Assembly: GCA_946413245.1 (NCBI GenBank)
Contig: CAMKJS010000003.1
Span: 18,698 to 82,697, forward strand
DNA length: 64,000 nucleotides
Direction of reading: 5' to 3'
Source: an uncultured Clostridia bacterium
GTDB lineage: Bacteria; Bacillota; Clostridia; Christensenellales; Aristaeellaceae
Part shown: piece after piece, positions 36,302 through 44,862 of the stretch
How the letters are laid out: each line of letters starts with the position of its first letter
How positions within the stretch are numbered: position 1 is the stretch's first letter
Made by a program: the position numbers and the translations under genes
The notes under the pieces: model-generated
What the model saw: only the letters and a program-made list of their open reading frames with translations
Database searches by the model: none
What the model was told of the DNA's origin: nothing

Positions 36302-37402
36302 ATGTTGGAAGGACAGCCCAAGTATCTGCGGGTGGCGGACATCCTGCGGCGGGAGATCGCTGAAGGTGTTTTTCAGGACGGACAGGTGCTGATGACAGAG
36401 GAAGAACTGCGGTGCAGGTTCGGGGTGAGCCGGCAGACGGTGCGGCAGGCGATCGCGCAGCTGGAGGACGACGGCCTGGTGGACCGGCGCCGGGGCAGCG
36501 GCACTTACGTGCGCCACGGGCCGAGAAAGCGCCAGGGGCTGCTGCATGTGGGCGTGCTGACCAGCTATATTACGGACTATATCTCCCCGAATATTCTCAG
36601 CGGCATCGAGACGGTAATGAACCAGCACGGCGTGGTGATGAACCTGAGCGCGACGCTGAACGATCCGCGGATGGAGAAGAACATTCTGGCCCGGATGACG
36701 GACGGACAGGTGGACGGGCTGATCGTGGAGCCCTGCCGCAGCGCGGAGGGCACGCCGAACGCGGACTGCTACCGCCATCTGGCGGAGCGCAACGTGCCGG
36801 TGATCTTCATGAACGCGTACTATCCGGAGCTGAAGGGCATGCCCCACGTGATCATGGACGACGCGGGCGGCGGACGGGCCGCGGCGGCGGAAATCCTGAA
36901 GCGGGGTTACCGGAAACCGGGCTGCGTGTTCAAGACGGACGACATGCAGGGCGCTGAGCGCGGCCGGGGGTTCCTGGAGGAAATGAAGGAACAGGGAATG
37001 GAAATTCCGGAGGAGAACATTCTGTTCTTCACCACGGAAGACCGGATGGACCTGTTCGATACGCCGGCGGGCCGCCGCTTCCTGGAGCAGGCGGAGAATC
37101 CGGAAACCATGGACAGCGTGGCCTGCTACAACGATATTTTTGCCGTGCGCCTGATGGAAGCCATGCGGAAGCGTGGAATCCGCAAGCCGCGGGAGCTGGG
37201 GATCATCGGCTTCGACAACGCGATGGTGTCTGAAATGACCCGGCCGGCGCTGACCACGCTGGGCCATCCGAAGGAAGCTTTCGGATCCCTGGTGGCGGAG
37301 AAGCTGCTGCGGATGATGGACGGGGTGCGGCAGGAGAGCGTAAGAATGCCGTGGAGGCTGGTTGAAAGGGACAGTCTGCCCCTGGTAAATAGTATTGTTT
37401 AA
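36302..37402 (+). CDS. GntR-type regulator with LacI-like sugar-sensing domain (AraR-like)
   Basis: 366 residues from ATG 36302 (GGGAGGGAGAGG at 36282-36293; GTG 36296 also possible). Residues 1-75 are a GntR winged helix: KYLRVADILRREIAEGVF, LRCRFGVSRQTVRQAIAQLEDDGLVDRRRGSGTYV. Residues 85-366 are a periplasmic-binding-protein-like effector domain (LLHVGVLTSYITDYISPNILSGIE, ELGIIGFDNAMVSEMTRPALTT). This chimera is the architecture of AraR, the L-arabinose-responsive repressor. An arabinofuranosidase gene lies ~9.5 kb downstream, but its upstream region shows no matching operator. Effector remains inferred. Confidence 0.85.
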   Translation: MLEGQPKYLRVADILRREIAEGVFQDGQVLMTEEELRCRFGVSRQTVRQAIAQLEDDGLVDRRRGSGTYVRHGPRKRQGLLHVGVLTSYITDYISPNILSGIETVMNQHGVVMNLSATLNDPRMEKNILARMTDGQVDGLIVEPCRSAEGTPNADCYRHLAERNVPVIFMNAYYPELKGMPHVIMDDAGGGRAAAAEILKRGYRKPGCVFKTDDMQGAERGRGFLEEMKEQGMEIPEENILFFTTEDRMDLFDTPAGRRFLEQAENPETMDSVACYNDIFAVRLMEAMRKRGIRKPRELGIIGFDNAMVSEMTRPALTTLGHPKEAFGSLVAEKLLRMMDGVRQESVRMPWRLVERDSLPLVNSIV

Positions 37403-37425
37403 TACTAATTTTCTTTCATATAAAA

Positions 37426-37606
37426 AGGTTTTCGCTTCTGCGGAAGCGACCAGGGCTTTCCGAGTGCCCGGGGCTGCCGCCCGTTCCTCGCTGAAGAAGA
37501 GCCACTGGCTCTTCTTCCAGGCGCTCCGAACCCCTGGACCTTCGGTCCGATACTTATTTGGCGGGGTAGTCAAAGCTTTGCCCCTGGACCTTCGGCCCGT
37601 AAGTAA
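37426..37606 (+). repeat. Composite structured intergenic repeat (module B plus tails)
   Basis: Module B hairpin CGCTTC-TGCG-GAAGCG (37433-37448) followed by ACCAGGGCTTTCC. Then a perfect hairpin GAAGAAGAGCC-ACT-GGCTCTTCTTC (37493-37517) and two copies of the CCCCTGGACCTTCGG tail (about 37531 and 37581). Compared with the 25.1 and 53.7 kb copies the stem has a compensatory G-C to T-A change. Confidence 0.75.
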
Positions 37607-37614
37607 AAAAGAGT

Positions 37615-38094
37615 ATGGGAATATTGATTTTAGCAGTGGGGAAGCTGCGGGAGAAGGCGTACCGCCAGATGGCGGACGAGTATCTGAAGCGGCTGAGCCG
37701 CTTCGGAAAATACGAGGAAACGGAGATCCCGGATCTGGCGGAGCCGGAGAACGGGAGCGCTGCCCTGGAGGAGCAGATCAAAACCCGTGAAGGGGCGGAG
37801 CTGCTGAAGCGGATCGCGCCCCGGGATCATGTGATCGCCCTGACCATCGGGGGCAGGCGGCCGGACAGCCCCGGTCTGGCGGCGCGGATCGCGGATCTGC
37901 GGGCCCAGGGCGCCGGAAGGCTGGTGTTCGTAATCGGCGGCAGCCTTGGGCTGGGAAAAAACATCCTGGAGCGGGCGGACGAGGAGCTGAGCATGAGCCC
38001 CATGACCTTCCCACACCAGCTGGCCCGGGTCATGCTGCTGGAGCAGCTGTACCGGTGCGAAAAGATCCTGGCCGGGGAGCGGTACCACAAGTGA
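37615..38094 (+). CDS. rlmH: 23S rRNA (pseudouridine1915-N3)-methyltransferase
   Basis: 159 residues, the usual RlmH length. Family marks: GILILAVGKLREKAYRQMADEYLKRL at the start, DHVIALTIGGR, the SAM knot VFVIGGSLGLGKNILERADEELSMSPMTFPHQLARVMLLEQLYRCEKI and the strictly conserved C-terminal GERYHK. It methylates helix 69 pseudouridine on 70S ribosomes. Ribosome-binding site is weak (AAGAG). Confidence 0.95.
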   Translation: MGILILAVGKLREKAYRQMADEYLKRLSRFGKYEETEIPDLAEPENGSAALEEQIKTREGAELLKRIAPRDHVIALTIGGRRPDSPGLAARIADLRAQGAGRLVFVIGGSLGLGKNILERADEELSMSPMTFPHQLARVMLLEQLYRCEKILAGERYHK

Positions 38095-38151
38095 GGGAAC
38101 GAAACAGGCGGGTGAACCGTCTGTATGGATGAGAGAGGCGGGTGATCCGGA

Positions 38152-38799
38152 ATGCGGAAACGCGGAATCCGGACGGCGGCAATTCTGCTGACGCTGGCGG
38201 TGCTGCTGGGGGCAATGCTGTTCTCGGCCGCGGAACCTGTGGCAAAGGCGGGGACGGAACCGACCCTGCAGGAGCTTCGGACGGAAACGCGGACGGACAG
38301 CGAACCGCAGGCGAACCGAAGCCGGAAGAAGAAAAACACGGCGACGCCGCGGCCGACGGAGACGCCGGCCCCCGACGGGGAGGAGTTCATTCCGACGCCG
38401 GTGCCGGAGGGGCCCATCATCGACCCCCAGAGCATCGCGGACTATGTGTTTGCCCACGGAGAACTGCCGGACAATTTCCTGACCAAGGCGGAAGCCCAGG
38501 CGCTTGGCTGGGACAGTTCCCGGAACGACGTGAGCGACGTGGCGCCGGGCATGAGTATCGGCGGGGACCGCTTCGGAAACTACGAGAGGCGGCTGCCGGT
38601 GGTGCACGGGCGGCAATACTATGAAGCGGACTGCTTCTACACCGGCGGAAACCGGAACGCCTACCGGATCATCTATGACAACGAAGGGCATGTATGGTAC
38701 ACAGCGGACCACTACCAGACCTTCACGGAGCTGTTTCCGACCGGGACGAAGGGCTATGTATGCCCGGTTGTGAGCCCGGTACCCCGGCGGAGGCGGTGA
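38152..38799 (+). CDS. Secreted barnase-type guanyl-specific ribonuclease
   Basis: 215 residues. Signal peptide/anchor (TAAILLTLAVLLGAMLFSAA), a Lys/Pro/Thr-rich linker (~35-95), then a complete barnase-like domain (~100-208). The catalytic set is present: E158 in YYEADCFY (general base), R168 and R172 in GNRNAYRIIY, and H187 in ADHYQTF (general acid). The SEAQALGW-type KAEAQALGWDSS and APGMSIGGDRFGN blocks match barnase closely. No barstar-like inhibitor is seen nearby, which fits an RNase active only after export. Confidence 0.9.
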   Translation: MRKRGIRTAAILLTLAVLLGAMLFSAAEPVAKAGTEPTLQELRTETRTDSEPQANRSRKKKNTATPRPTETPAPDGEEFIPTPVPEGPIIDPQSIADYVFAHGELPDNFLTKAEAQALGWDSSRNDVSDVAPGMSIGGDRFGNYERRLPVVHGRQYYEADCFYTGGNRNAYRIIYDNEGHVWYTADHYQTFTELFPTGTKGYVCPVVSPVPRRRR

Positions 38800-38821
38800 C
38801 TGATTAAGGAGAGAGGAGTAC

Positions 38822-40810
38822 ATGAATAAAAAGAAGATTCCGGCCCTGGCCGGAGTGCTGGCGCTTTGCCTGCTGCTGACGGGCTGCTATATCGCCCCGG
38901 ACGACGTGAGCACCGGCGGAAACCAGAGCACGGTGAACAACCGGCCCTTTGCGACCCTGGCGCCCACTGCAACAGTGTATATGGAGCCGGATACGGTGGT
39001 GGTTCCTTCCCAGGACGTGTTCGGGGGAGCCGGCGGCGCCGTACAGGCGGTGAACACGGCGACGCCCACCCCGGACCCGGCCTCGCAGGATGCCGGCGGG
39101 AACGATTACTGGACTACGGTGCAGCCCGGGGGAATTGCCGTGATCACGGAACAGCCCACGGCCCAGCAGCTGCCGACAGCGGTGCCTCTGACGGGAACCG
39201 CTGTGCCGGCACCGGGGACCATCGGGGTGATTACCGCGGGACCCACGGCCACCCGGGCGCCGGTGACCCCGACGCCCACGCCGAAGAGCCTGCAGCTCGG
39301 CTTCACCGGCAGCGACGAGGTGCGGAGCCTGCAGAAACGGCTGAAGGAACTGGGATACTACAAGGGAAACGCGGACGGAGACTTCGGCCCCGCCACGGAC
39401 AAGGCCGTGAAGGAGTTCCAGAAGGCCAACGGACTGACGGCGGACGGCAAGGCCGGCGCGAAGACCCTGGAGAAGCTGTATTCGAAGGAAGCGGTCAGCT
39501 ATGCCCAGGCGCACGCGACAGCGACCCCGAAGCCCACTGCCCGGGTAACGGCGCGGCCTACCGCGCGGGTGACGGCAACGCCGCGGGCTACAGCGACGCC
39601 GGATCTGAGCAAGGATTATTATCTGCAGCTCGGTTCCAAGGGCAACCGGGTCACCCAGCTGCAGAAGCGGCTGATCTCCCTGGGATGGCTCAGCGGCAAA
39701 GCGTCAGGAACCTATGACGAGGACACGGAAGCCGCGGTGCGGGCCTTCCAGCGGAAGACACCGGGACTCTGGGAAGACGGCGTGGCCGGCCCCGGAACCC
39801 TGAAGGCTGTTTATTCCGAAGATGCCGCCCGGAGCAGCGCGCCGGTTGCCGGCAGCGGAGAAACCCTGGAAATGGGCTCCGAGGGAGACGAGGTCAAGGC
39901 CCTGCAGAAGCGGCTGAAGGAGCTGGGGTACCTGAAGGGCAGCGCGGACGGCAAGTTCGGCGTGGCCACCCAGGCGGCGGTGATCGCCTTCCAGCAGAAC
40001 AACAAGCTGACGGCGGACGGCAAAGCCGGCTCCGCGACCCTGCGGAAGCTGTATTCCAGCGACGCGATCCGCTCCGGCGGAAACGCCGTGAACATCGACA
40101 GCTCCGGCTCGGGAGGCCGGGACACCTCCGGCATTTCCTCCACCGGGTACGTCACCCTGGAGGAAGGCTCCACCGGGGAGCAGGTGAAGAACCTGCAGAA
40201 GCGGCTGAAGGAGCTGGGTTACTACAAGGGAAACGTGGACGGCAGCTTCGGCGAGGGAACCACCGCCGCGGTGATGGCTTTCCAGCTGCGGAACAACCTG
40301 ACCGTGGACGGCAAGGCCGGCCCGGCGACCCAGCGGGTGCTGTACGGCAGCAAGGCTGCCATTACTTACTCCGCCCTGCGGATGGGGGACACGGGGCAGG
40401 CTGTGAAGAACCTGCAGTATACCCTGTACGAGCTCGGGTACTACGACGGCTCCATCGACGGGGTGTATGGCCAGACGACGTCGGACGCCGTGCGGGCCTT
40501 CCAGATTCAGAACAAGCTGAGCCCGGTGGACGGCGTGGCGGGAAGCAACACTCTGGCCAGAATGTATTCCAGCGACGCGGTGCCGGCGACGGCGGCCAAC
40601 GTGGACTACGATACCGTGCGGCCCGGCGACCGGGGCGAAGTGGTGGTGGAGATTCAGGACTGCCTGATGGATATGGGATACCTGGACGACATCACCGGGA
40701 TTTATGACGACGCGACGACGGAAGCTGTGAAGGCGTTCCAGCGGGATCACGGGCTGACTCCGGACGGCGTATGCGGGGCGAAGACTCTGGTGATCCTGTT
40801 TGGGTATTAA
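38822..40810 (+). CDS. Lipoprotein with six peptidoglycan-binding domains
   Basis: 662 residues. Type II signal with lipobox LLTGC (Cys at ~21). A Thr/Pro-rich linker is followed by six PG_binding_1 repeats of about 65-75 residues (core GSxGxxVxxLQKRLKELGYYKGxxDGxFGxxTxxAVxxFQ...DGxAGxxTLxxLYS), separated by short Ser/Thr/Pro linkers. No catalytic domain is attached, so it likely anchors or bridges the wall. AAGGAGAGAGGAG precedes ATG 38822. Repeats 1, 3 and 4 are the most alike, suggesting recent internal duplication. Confidence 0.92.
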   Translation: MNKKKIPALAGVLALCLLLTGCYIAPDDVSTGGNQSTVNNRPFATLAPTATVYMEPDTVVVPSQDVFGGAGGAVQAVNTATPTPDPASQDAGGNDYWTTVQPGGIAVITEQPTAQQLPTAVPLTGTAVPAPGTIGVITAGPTATRAPVTPTPTPKSLQLGFTGSDEVRSLQKRLKELGYYKGNADGDFGPATDKAVKEFQKANGLTADGKAGAKTLEKLYSKEAVSYAQAHATATPKPTARVTARPTARVTATPRATATPDLSKDYYLQLGSKGNRVTQLQKRLISLGWLSGKASGTYDEDTEAAVRAFQRKTPGLWEDGVAGPGTLKAVYSEDAARSSAPVAGSGETLEMGSEGDEVKALQKRLKELGYLKGSADGKFGVATQAAVIAFQQNNKLTADGKAGSATLRKLYSSDAIRSGGNAVNIDSSGSGGRDTSGISSTGYVTLEEGSTGEQVKNLQKRLKELGYYKGNVDGSFGEGTTAAVMAFQLRNNLTVDGKAGPATQRVLYGSKAAITYSALRMGDTGQAVKNLQYTLYELGYYDGSIDGVYGQTTSDAVRAFQIQNKLSPVDGVAGSNTLARMYSSDAVPATAANVDYDTVRPGDRGEVVVEIQDCLMDMGYLDDITGIYDDATTEAVKAFQRDHGLTPDGVCGAKTLVILFGY

Positions 40811-40819
40811 TTCAGAGTT

Positions 40820-40944
40820 GAGAGCGAGCGAGAGAAGCGTCAGCACAGTGTGCTGTCCTGCGAAGCAGGAAGCGACTCGAGCTCGTTAGCGCGAAACGAG
40901 TACAGACGACGCTCCAAGTCGGCTGTACGACGATTGAGCGAACG
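40820..40944 (+). repeat. Structured intergenic element, copy 1 (upstream of Mrp gene)
   Basis: Begins GAGAGCGAGCGAG, then GAAGCGT. Hairpin CAGCAC-AGT-GTGCTG (40841-40855), hairpin TCCTGC-GAA-GCAGGA (40856-40870), conserved CTCGTTAGCGCGAAA (40882-40896). A variable stem GTACAG-a-CGAC / GTCG-g-CTGTAC follows around loop GCTCCAA (40900-40928), then CGATTGAGCGAACG. Copies 2 and 3 are at 44721 and 52390. Confidence 0.85.
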
Positions 40945-41006
40945 AGAGTTAAGAGTGAAGAGTTGAGAGCGAATGTGGAGATTTGAGTGAAAGGAAGGAA
41001 TAGTTA

Positions 41007-41840
41007 ATGTCAGAATGCACACATGACTGCAGTACATGCGGAGCCGATTGCGCGAGCAGGGGCAACCCGCAGGAGAGTCTGCTGGAGCCGCAGAACGCGA
41101 ACAGCAATATCAAAAAAGTGATCGCCGTGGTGAGCGGCAAGGGCGGCGTTGGCAAGAGCCTGGTCACCTCCCTGCTGGCGGTGCTGGCCCGGAGACGGGG
41201 CGAGAAGACGGCGATCCTGGATGCGGACATCACCGGGCCCTCCATCCCGAAAATGTTCGGCGTGCGGGATCCCGCCATGGGAAGCGAAGAGGGTATTTTG
41301 CCCTGTGAGACCCGGACGGGAATCAAAACCATGAGCATCAACCTGCTGCTGGAGCATGCCACGGATCCGGTGATCTGGCGCGGCGCGCTGATCGCCGGCA
41401 CCGTGAAGCAGTTCTGGACCGACGTGGTCTGGGGTGACGTGGACACCATGTTCATCGATATGCCTCCGGGAACCGGCGACGTACCGCTGACTGTGTTCCA
41501 GAGCCTGCCGGTGGACGGCATCATCATCGTGACCAGTCCGCAGGAGCTGGTGGGCATGATCGTGGACAAGGCCGTGAATATGGCGAAGATGATGAACATA
41601 CCGGTGCTGGGAATCGTGGAAAACATGAGCTATATTCCCTGCCCGGACTGCGGAAAAAAGATCTATCCCTTCGGAGAGAGCCATACGGCGCAGGTCGCGC
41701 TGGAACACGGGGTTCCGCTGCTGGCGCAGATGCCTATCGATCCGGCTCTGGCCCGGTCCTGCGACACCGGCGTGATCGAGCTGTTCAACGAAGCGTGGCT
41801 GGATCCGGCTATGGACGCTATTGAGAGAGTGAAGAGTTGA
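41007..41840 (+). CDS. Mrp/NBP35-type Fe-S cluster carrier ATPase
   Basis: 277 residues. An N-terminal Cys cluster (C4, C8, C11, C15) resembles the Nbp35 4Fe-4S site. A deviant Walker A VSGKGGVGKS at ~43-52 is followed by DADITGPSIPKMFG, FIDMPPGTGDVPLTV and the C-terminal CPDC pair that bridges a cluster in the dimer. Members deliver Fe-S clusters to apo-proteins. AAGGAAGGAA precedes ATG 41007. It ends in a run of 14-bp tandem repeats. Confidence 0.93.
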   Translation: MSECTHDCSTCGADCASRGNPQESLLEPQNANSNIKKVIAVVSGKGGVGKSLVTSLLAVLARRRGEKTAILDADITGPSIPKMFGVRDPAMGSEEGILPCETRTGIKTMSINLLLEHATDPVIWRGALIAGTVKQFWTDVVWGDVDTMFIDMPPGTGDVPLTVFQSLPVDGIIIVTSPQELVGMIVDKAVNMAKMMNIPVLGIVENMSYIPCPDCGKKIYPFGESHTAQVALEHGVPLLAQMPIDPALARSCDTGVIELFNEAWLDPAMDAIERVKS

Positions 41841-41934
41841 GAGCGAAGAGTTGAGAGTGAAGAGTTGAGAGTGAAGAGTTGAGAGTGAGGAGTAGAAAAA
41901 CTCCACTCTCCACTCTACAAACTCCACTCTCAGG
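41837..41934. repeat. Four 14-bp tandem repeats plus inverted copy
   Basis: Unit TTGAGAGYGAAGAG at 41837-41850, 41851-41864, 41865-41878 and 41879-41892 (last copy one change). The inverted form CTCCACTCTCCACTC follows (41901-41915), so the last unit folds into a hairpin GAGAGT..GGAGT / ACTCC..ACTCTC with loop AGAAAA. Shorter runs of the same motif occur at 40957, 44695, 46846 and 52384. Confidence 0.8.
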
Positions 41935-42078
41935 TTAAGGGGGTGAGGAGATATCGCCAGAGGAACACAAAGCATCAACGATCAGCTGTACAGGTTCAGA
42001 ACAAGGAACGCAGCGGACAGCCGGACACCTTCGCCGGAACAGGTCCGGCGGCGCCAGATCCGGAACTGGATCATTCTG

Positions 42079-43146
42079 GTGGGCATTGTGCTGGCGATTC
42101 TGCTGGGAGTACACTTCCTGCGCCGGTACGGACAGGCCAAGGAAATCGGCGCCACGCGGCTGCCGTGCTACAGCAACCAGAGCGTGACTCCCTTCCGGGA
42201 CGGGCTGGTCTACTATGACGGCGCGACCATCCACCACCTGAGCAGCTCCGGCACGATCCGCTGGAGTTTTCCGACTGGCGCCGGCGTCGTATTCACCGCG
42301 GGGCCGACTCACCTGGCTGTGTGGGGCGGGAATCAGCTGTATCTGGTGGACAAGGACGGGAACGCCACCTACAATGACAACCTGGAAGGCCAGGTGCAGT
42401 TTGCCCGGCTGGGCGAGCGGTACGCGGCCGTCGTGGTCGGCGAGGATACGGCACCGAAGCTGATCGTCAAGGACCTGAACGGGACCCAGGTGGACATCGA
42501 GCCGGAAGCCTTCCAGGGGCTGATGATTCTGGATACGGGCTTTTACGGGGACCAGGGGCAGTACCTGTGGACCCTGAGCATGGACGTGTTCGGGACGGCG
42601 GCCAATACGATCCTGAATACCTTCCAGGTGGGCAAGATGAACACCGGCGAGGTTTCCCTGGGGGAAAACCTGACTTACAAGGTGATTTACGAGAACGGCC
42701 GGCTGCGGGTGTTTACGACCCAGCAGGTGTATACCTACGACTACAAGGCCGTGCAGGACACCAACGCCACGATGCTGGTGTACGGCTGGAAGCTGATCGA
42801 CGCCGAAATCCCGGAGCGGGGGAACGCGCGGATGCTGCTGGCTCCGACGAGCCAGACCAGCAGCGCTCAGATTATCCAGGAGCTGCGGGTGCTGGAAGGG
42901 AACTCGGACAAGCGGTACACGCTGCCGACCAACTGCGTCGGGGCGACGATCTACAAGGGGAACATTTACGCCGTATCCGCGGATTATGTGTACCGGGCGG
43001 ATATGAACAGCCAGCGGTTTTTCGGGTATAAGATTCCGGTGCCGGAGGGAACGCTGATTAACGGGTACGCCGGCGTCACCCAGGACGGGAAGATGCTGCT
43101 GAGCTCCGGCGAAACCATGTATTCGATGAGTTTACCGGTAAACTGA
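42079..43146 (+). CDS. DUF5711-like membrane-anchored beta-propeller-like protein, start unresolved
   Basis: 355 residues from the first canonical start (GTG 42079), but this start falls inside the only membrane helix (WIILVGIVLAILLGVHFL). Coding-like sequence in the same frame runs back to 41947 (ARGTQSINDQLYRFRTRN..., a basic cytoplasmic N-terminus), with GAGGAG at 41945-41950 but only ATC at 41953 as a possible start. The outer part has repeated beta-strand pairs (DGLVYYDGATIHHLSSSGTIRW, NQLYLVDKDGNA), as in propeller or PQQ-like repeats. Function unknown; DUF5711 is from memory. Confidence 0.62.
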   Translation: MGIVLAILLGVHFLRRYGQAKEIGATRLPCYSNQSVTPFRDGLVYYDGATIHHLSSSGTIRWSFPTGAGVVFTAGPTHLAVWGGNQLYLVDKDGNATYNDNLEGQVQFARLGERYAAVVVGEDTAPKLIVKDLNGTQVDIEPEAFQGLMILDTGFYGDQGQYLWTLSMDVFGTAANTILNTFQVGKMNTGEVSLGENLTYKVIYENGRLRVFTTQQVYTYDYKAVQDTNATMLVYGWKLIDAEIPERGNARMLLAPTSQTSSAQIIQELRVLEGNSDKRYTLPTNCVGATIYKGNIYAVSADYVYRADMNSQRFFGYKIPVPEGTLINGYAGVTQDGKMLLSSGETMYSMSLPVN

Positions 43147-43180
43147 GTCGGAACACCCGTCCGGGCTGCCAGTAACTTGC
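43146..43180 (+). repeat. Dispersed short repeat D, copy 1
   Basis: AGTCGGAACACCC.. followed by CTGCCAGT. A second copy with a few differences is at 62745-62780. It directly follows the stop of the preceding gene. Confidence 0.6.
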
Positions 43181-43239
43181 AGGGAAAAAGAAAAATACGT
43201 AAGACGGAAAAACGGAAACCTATTCAGGAGGAGAAGAGG

Positions 43240-44688
43240 ATGGCCAAGGAGAAAAAGCAGGAGTTTGTAACCCACATTACCCCCAGGAGTGAAGACTTTT
43301 CCCAGTGGTATACGGATGTGATCAAGCAGACCGAGCTGTGCGACTACGCGCCGGTGCGGGGCTGCATGATCATCCGGCCGTACGGCTATGCTATCTGGGA
43401 ACGGATTCAGGCGGAGATGGACAAGCGCTTCAAGGAAACCGGCGCGGAGAACGTGTATTTCCCGATGCTGATTCCGGAAAGCCTGCTGCTGAAGGAGGCG
43501 GAGCACGTGGAAGGCTTCGCGCCGGAAGTGGCCTGGGTCACCCAGGGGGGACAGGAGAAGCTGCAGGAGCGCCTTGCGGTGCGGCCCACCAGCGAGACCA
43601 TTTTCTGCGCGATGTACTCCAAGTGGGTGCAGACCTGGCGGGATCTGCCGATGATGTATAACCAGTGGTGCTCCGTGATGCGCTGGGAGAAGGCCACCCG
43701 GCCTTTCCTGCGGACCAGCGAGTTCCTCTGGCAGGAAGGCCATACCATCCACGCCACCGCGGAGGAGGCGGAGGAGGAGACCCTGAAGATGCTGGGGGTT
43801 TACCGGGAAGTGGCGGAGGACGTGCTTGCCCTGCCGGTGTATGTGGGCCGGAAGAGCGAAAAGGAAAAGTTTGCCGGCGCCCGGGCCACCTATTCCATGG
43901 AAGCCATGATGCAGGACGGCAAGGCGCTGCAGGCGGGCACCAGCCACAACTTCGGCACCAATTTCTCCGAAGCTTTCGACATCCAGTACCAGAGCAAGGA
44001 AGGCAAGCTGGAATACGTGCATGAGACCAGCTGGGGCGTCAGTACCCGGCTGATCGGCGCCATCATCATGACCCACGGCGACGAGCGCGGCCTGCGGCTG
44101 CCGCCCCGGATCGCGCCGATCCAGGCGGTGATCCTGCCTATCGCGGCCCACAAGGGCGGTGTGCTGGAAGCCTGCGGGAAGCTGTATGACGAGCTGAAGG
44201 CGGCCGGCTTCCGGGTGAAGCTGGACGACCGGGATACCGTAAGTCCCGGATTCAAATTCAACGACTGGGAGCTGAAGGGCGTGCCGGTGCGGCTGGAGGT
44301 CGGTCCCCGGGATCTGGAGAACGGCGTGGTGACCGTGTTCCGCCGGGATACGCTGGAGAAGTTCACCCTGCCGCTGAACGAGATTGCCGAAAAGCTGAGC
44401 GAGCTGCTGGACGACATCCAGAAGACCCTGTACTGTCAGGCGAAAGCGTTCCGGGACGAGCGTACTGTGACCGTGCACAATATGGAAGAGCTGGAGAAGG
44501 CCGTGGACGCCGGCTTTGCCAAGGCCATGTGGTGCGGCGAGCGGGCCTGCGAGGACGAAATCAAGGACAAGTTCAACGCCAGCAGCCGGAATATGCCCTT
44601 CGACCAGGAAGGCGAGACCTTCGGCGACACCTGTGTGTGCTGCGGGAAGAAGGCAAAGCACGTGATGTTCTTTGCGAAAGCGTATTAA
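43240..44688 (+). CDS. proS: Prolyl-tRNA synthetase, short archaeal-type (ProS type 3)
   Basis: 482 residues from ATG 43240 (CAGGAGGAGAAGAGG upstream); an upstream ATG at 43177 is rejected. Class II motifs: motif 1 region [12 protein letters not shown], motif 2 [22 protein letters not shown], motif 3 [14 protein letters not shown]. The anticodon-binding domain (~290-390) and a C-terminal zinc-like domain ending in [18 protein letters not shown] identify the type 3 form and exclude the long bacterial form with an editing insert. It charges tRNA-Pro. Confidence 0.96.
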   Translation: MAKEKKQEFVTHITPRSEDFSQWYTDVIKQTELCDYAPVRGCMIIRPYGYAIWERIQAEMDKRFKETGAENVYFPMLIPESLLLKEAEHVEGFAPEVAWVTQGGQEKLQERLAVRPTSETIFCAMYSKWVQTWRDLPMMYNQWCSVMRWEKATRPFLRTSEFLWQEGHTIHATAEEAEEETLKMLGVYREVAEDVLALPVYVGRKSEKEKFAGARATYSMEAMMQDGKALQAGTSHNFGTNFSEAFDIQYQSKEGKLEYVHETSWGVSTRLIGAIIMTHGDERGLRLPPRIAPIQAVILPIAAHKGGVLEACGKLYDELKAAGFRVKLDDRDTVSPGFKFNDWELKGVPVRLEVGPRDLENGVVTVFRRDTLEKFTLPLNEIAEKLSELLDDIQKTLYCQAKAFRDERTVTVHNMEELEKAVDAGFAKAMWCGERACEDEIKDKFNASSRNMPFDQEGETFGDTCVCCGKKAKHVMFFAKAY

Positions 44689-44720
44689 ACCAGAGTGAAG
44701 AGTTGAGATTGAAGAGTGGA

Positions 44721-44844
44721 GAGCGAGCGAGAGAAGCGTCAGCACGGTGTGCTGTCCTGCGAAGCAGGAAGCGACCTGAGCTCGTTAGCGCGAAAGGGAG
44801 TGGAGATCCCGCTCCAAGGGGTTTCCACGACCATTGAGCGAACG
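44721..44844 (+). repeat. Structured intergenic element, copy 2 (upstream of plsX)
   Basis: Same order of blocks as copy 1: GAGCGAGCGAG, GAAGCGT, hairpin CAGCAC-GGT-GTGCTG, hairpin TCCTGC-GAA-GCAGGA, CTCGTTAGCGCGAAA. The variable stem is GTGGAGATCCC / GGGGTTTCCAC (44800-44828) around the same loop GCTCCAA, then CCATTGAGCGAACG. Ends 18 bp before GTG of plsX. Confidence 0.85.
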
Positions 44845-44862
44845 TGGGAGGAGTAAGAAAAC

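Noticed and set aside
40820..40944. Metabolite riboswitch interpretation of the structured element
   Set aside because: The three downstream genes share no pathway, and the element does not show the core of any riboswitch I recognise.
41837..41934. Possible CRISPR-like array
   Set aside because: The 14-bp units are directly adjacent without unique spacers, and no cas genes are present.
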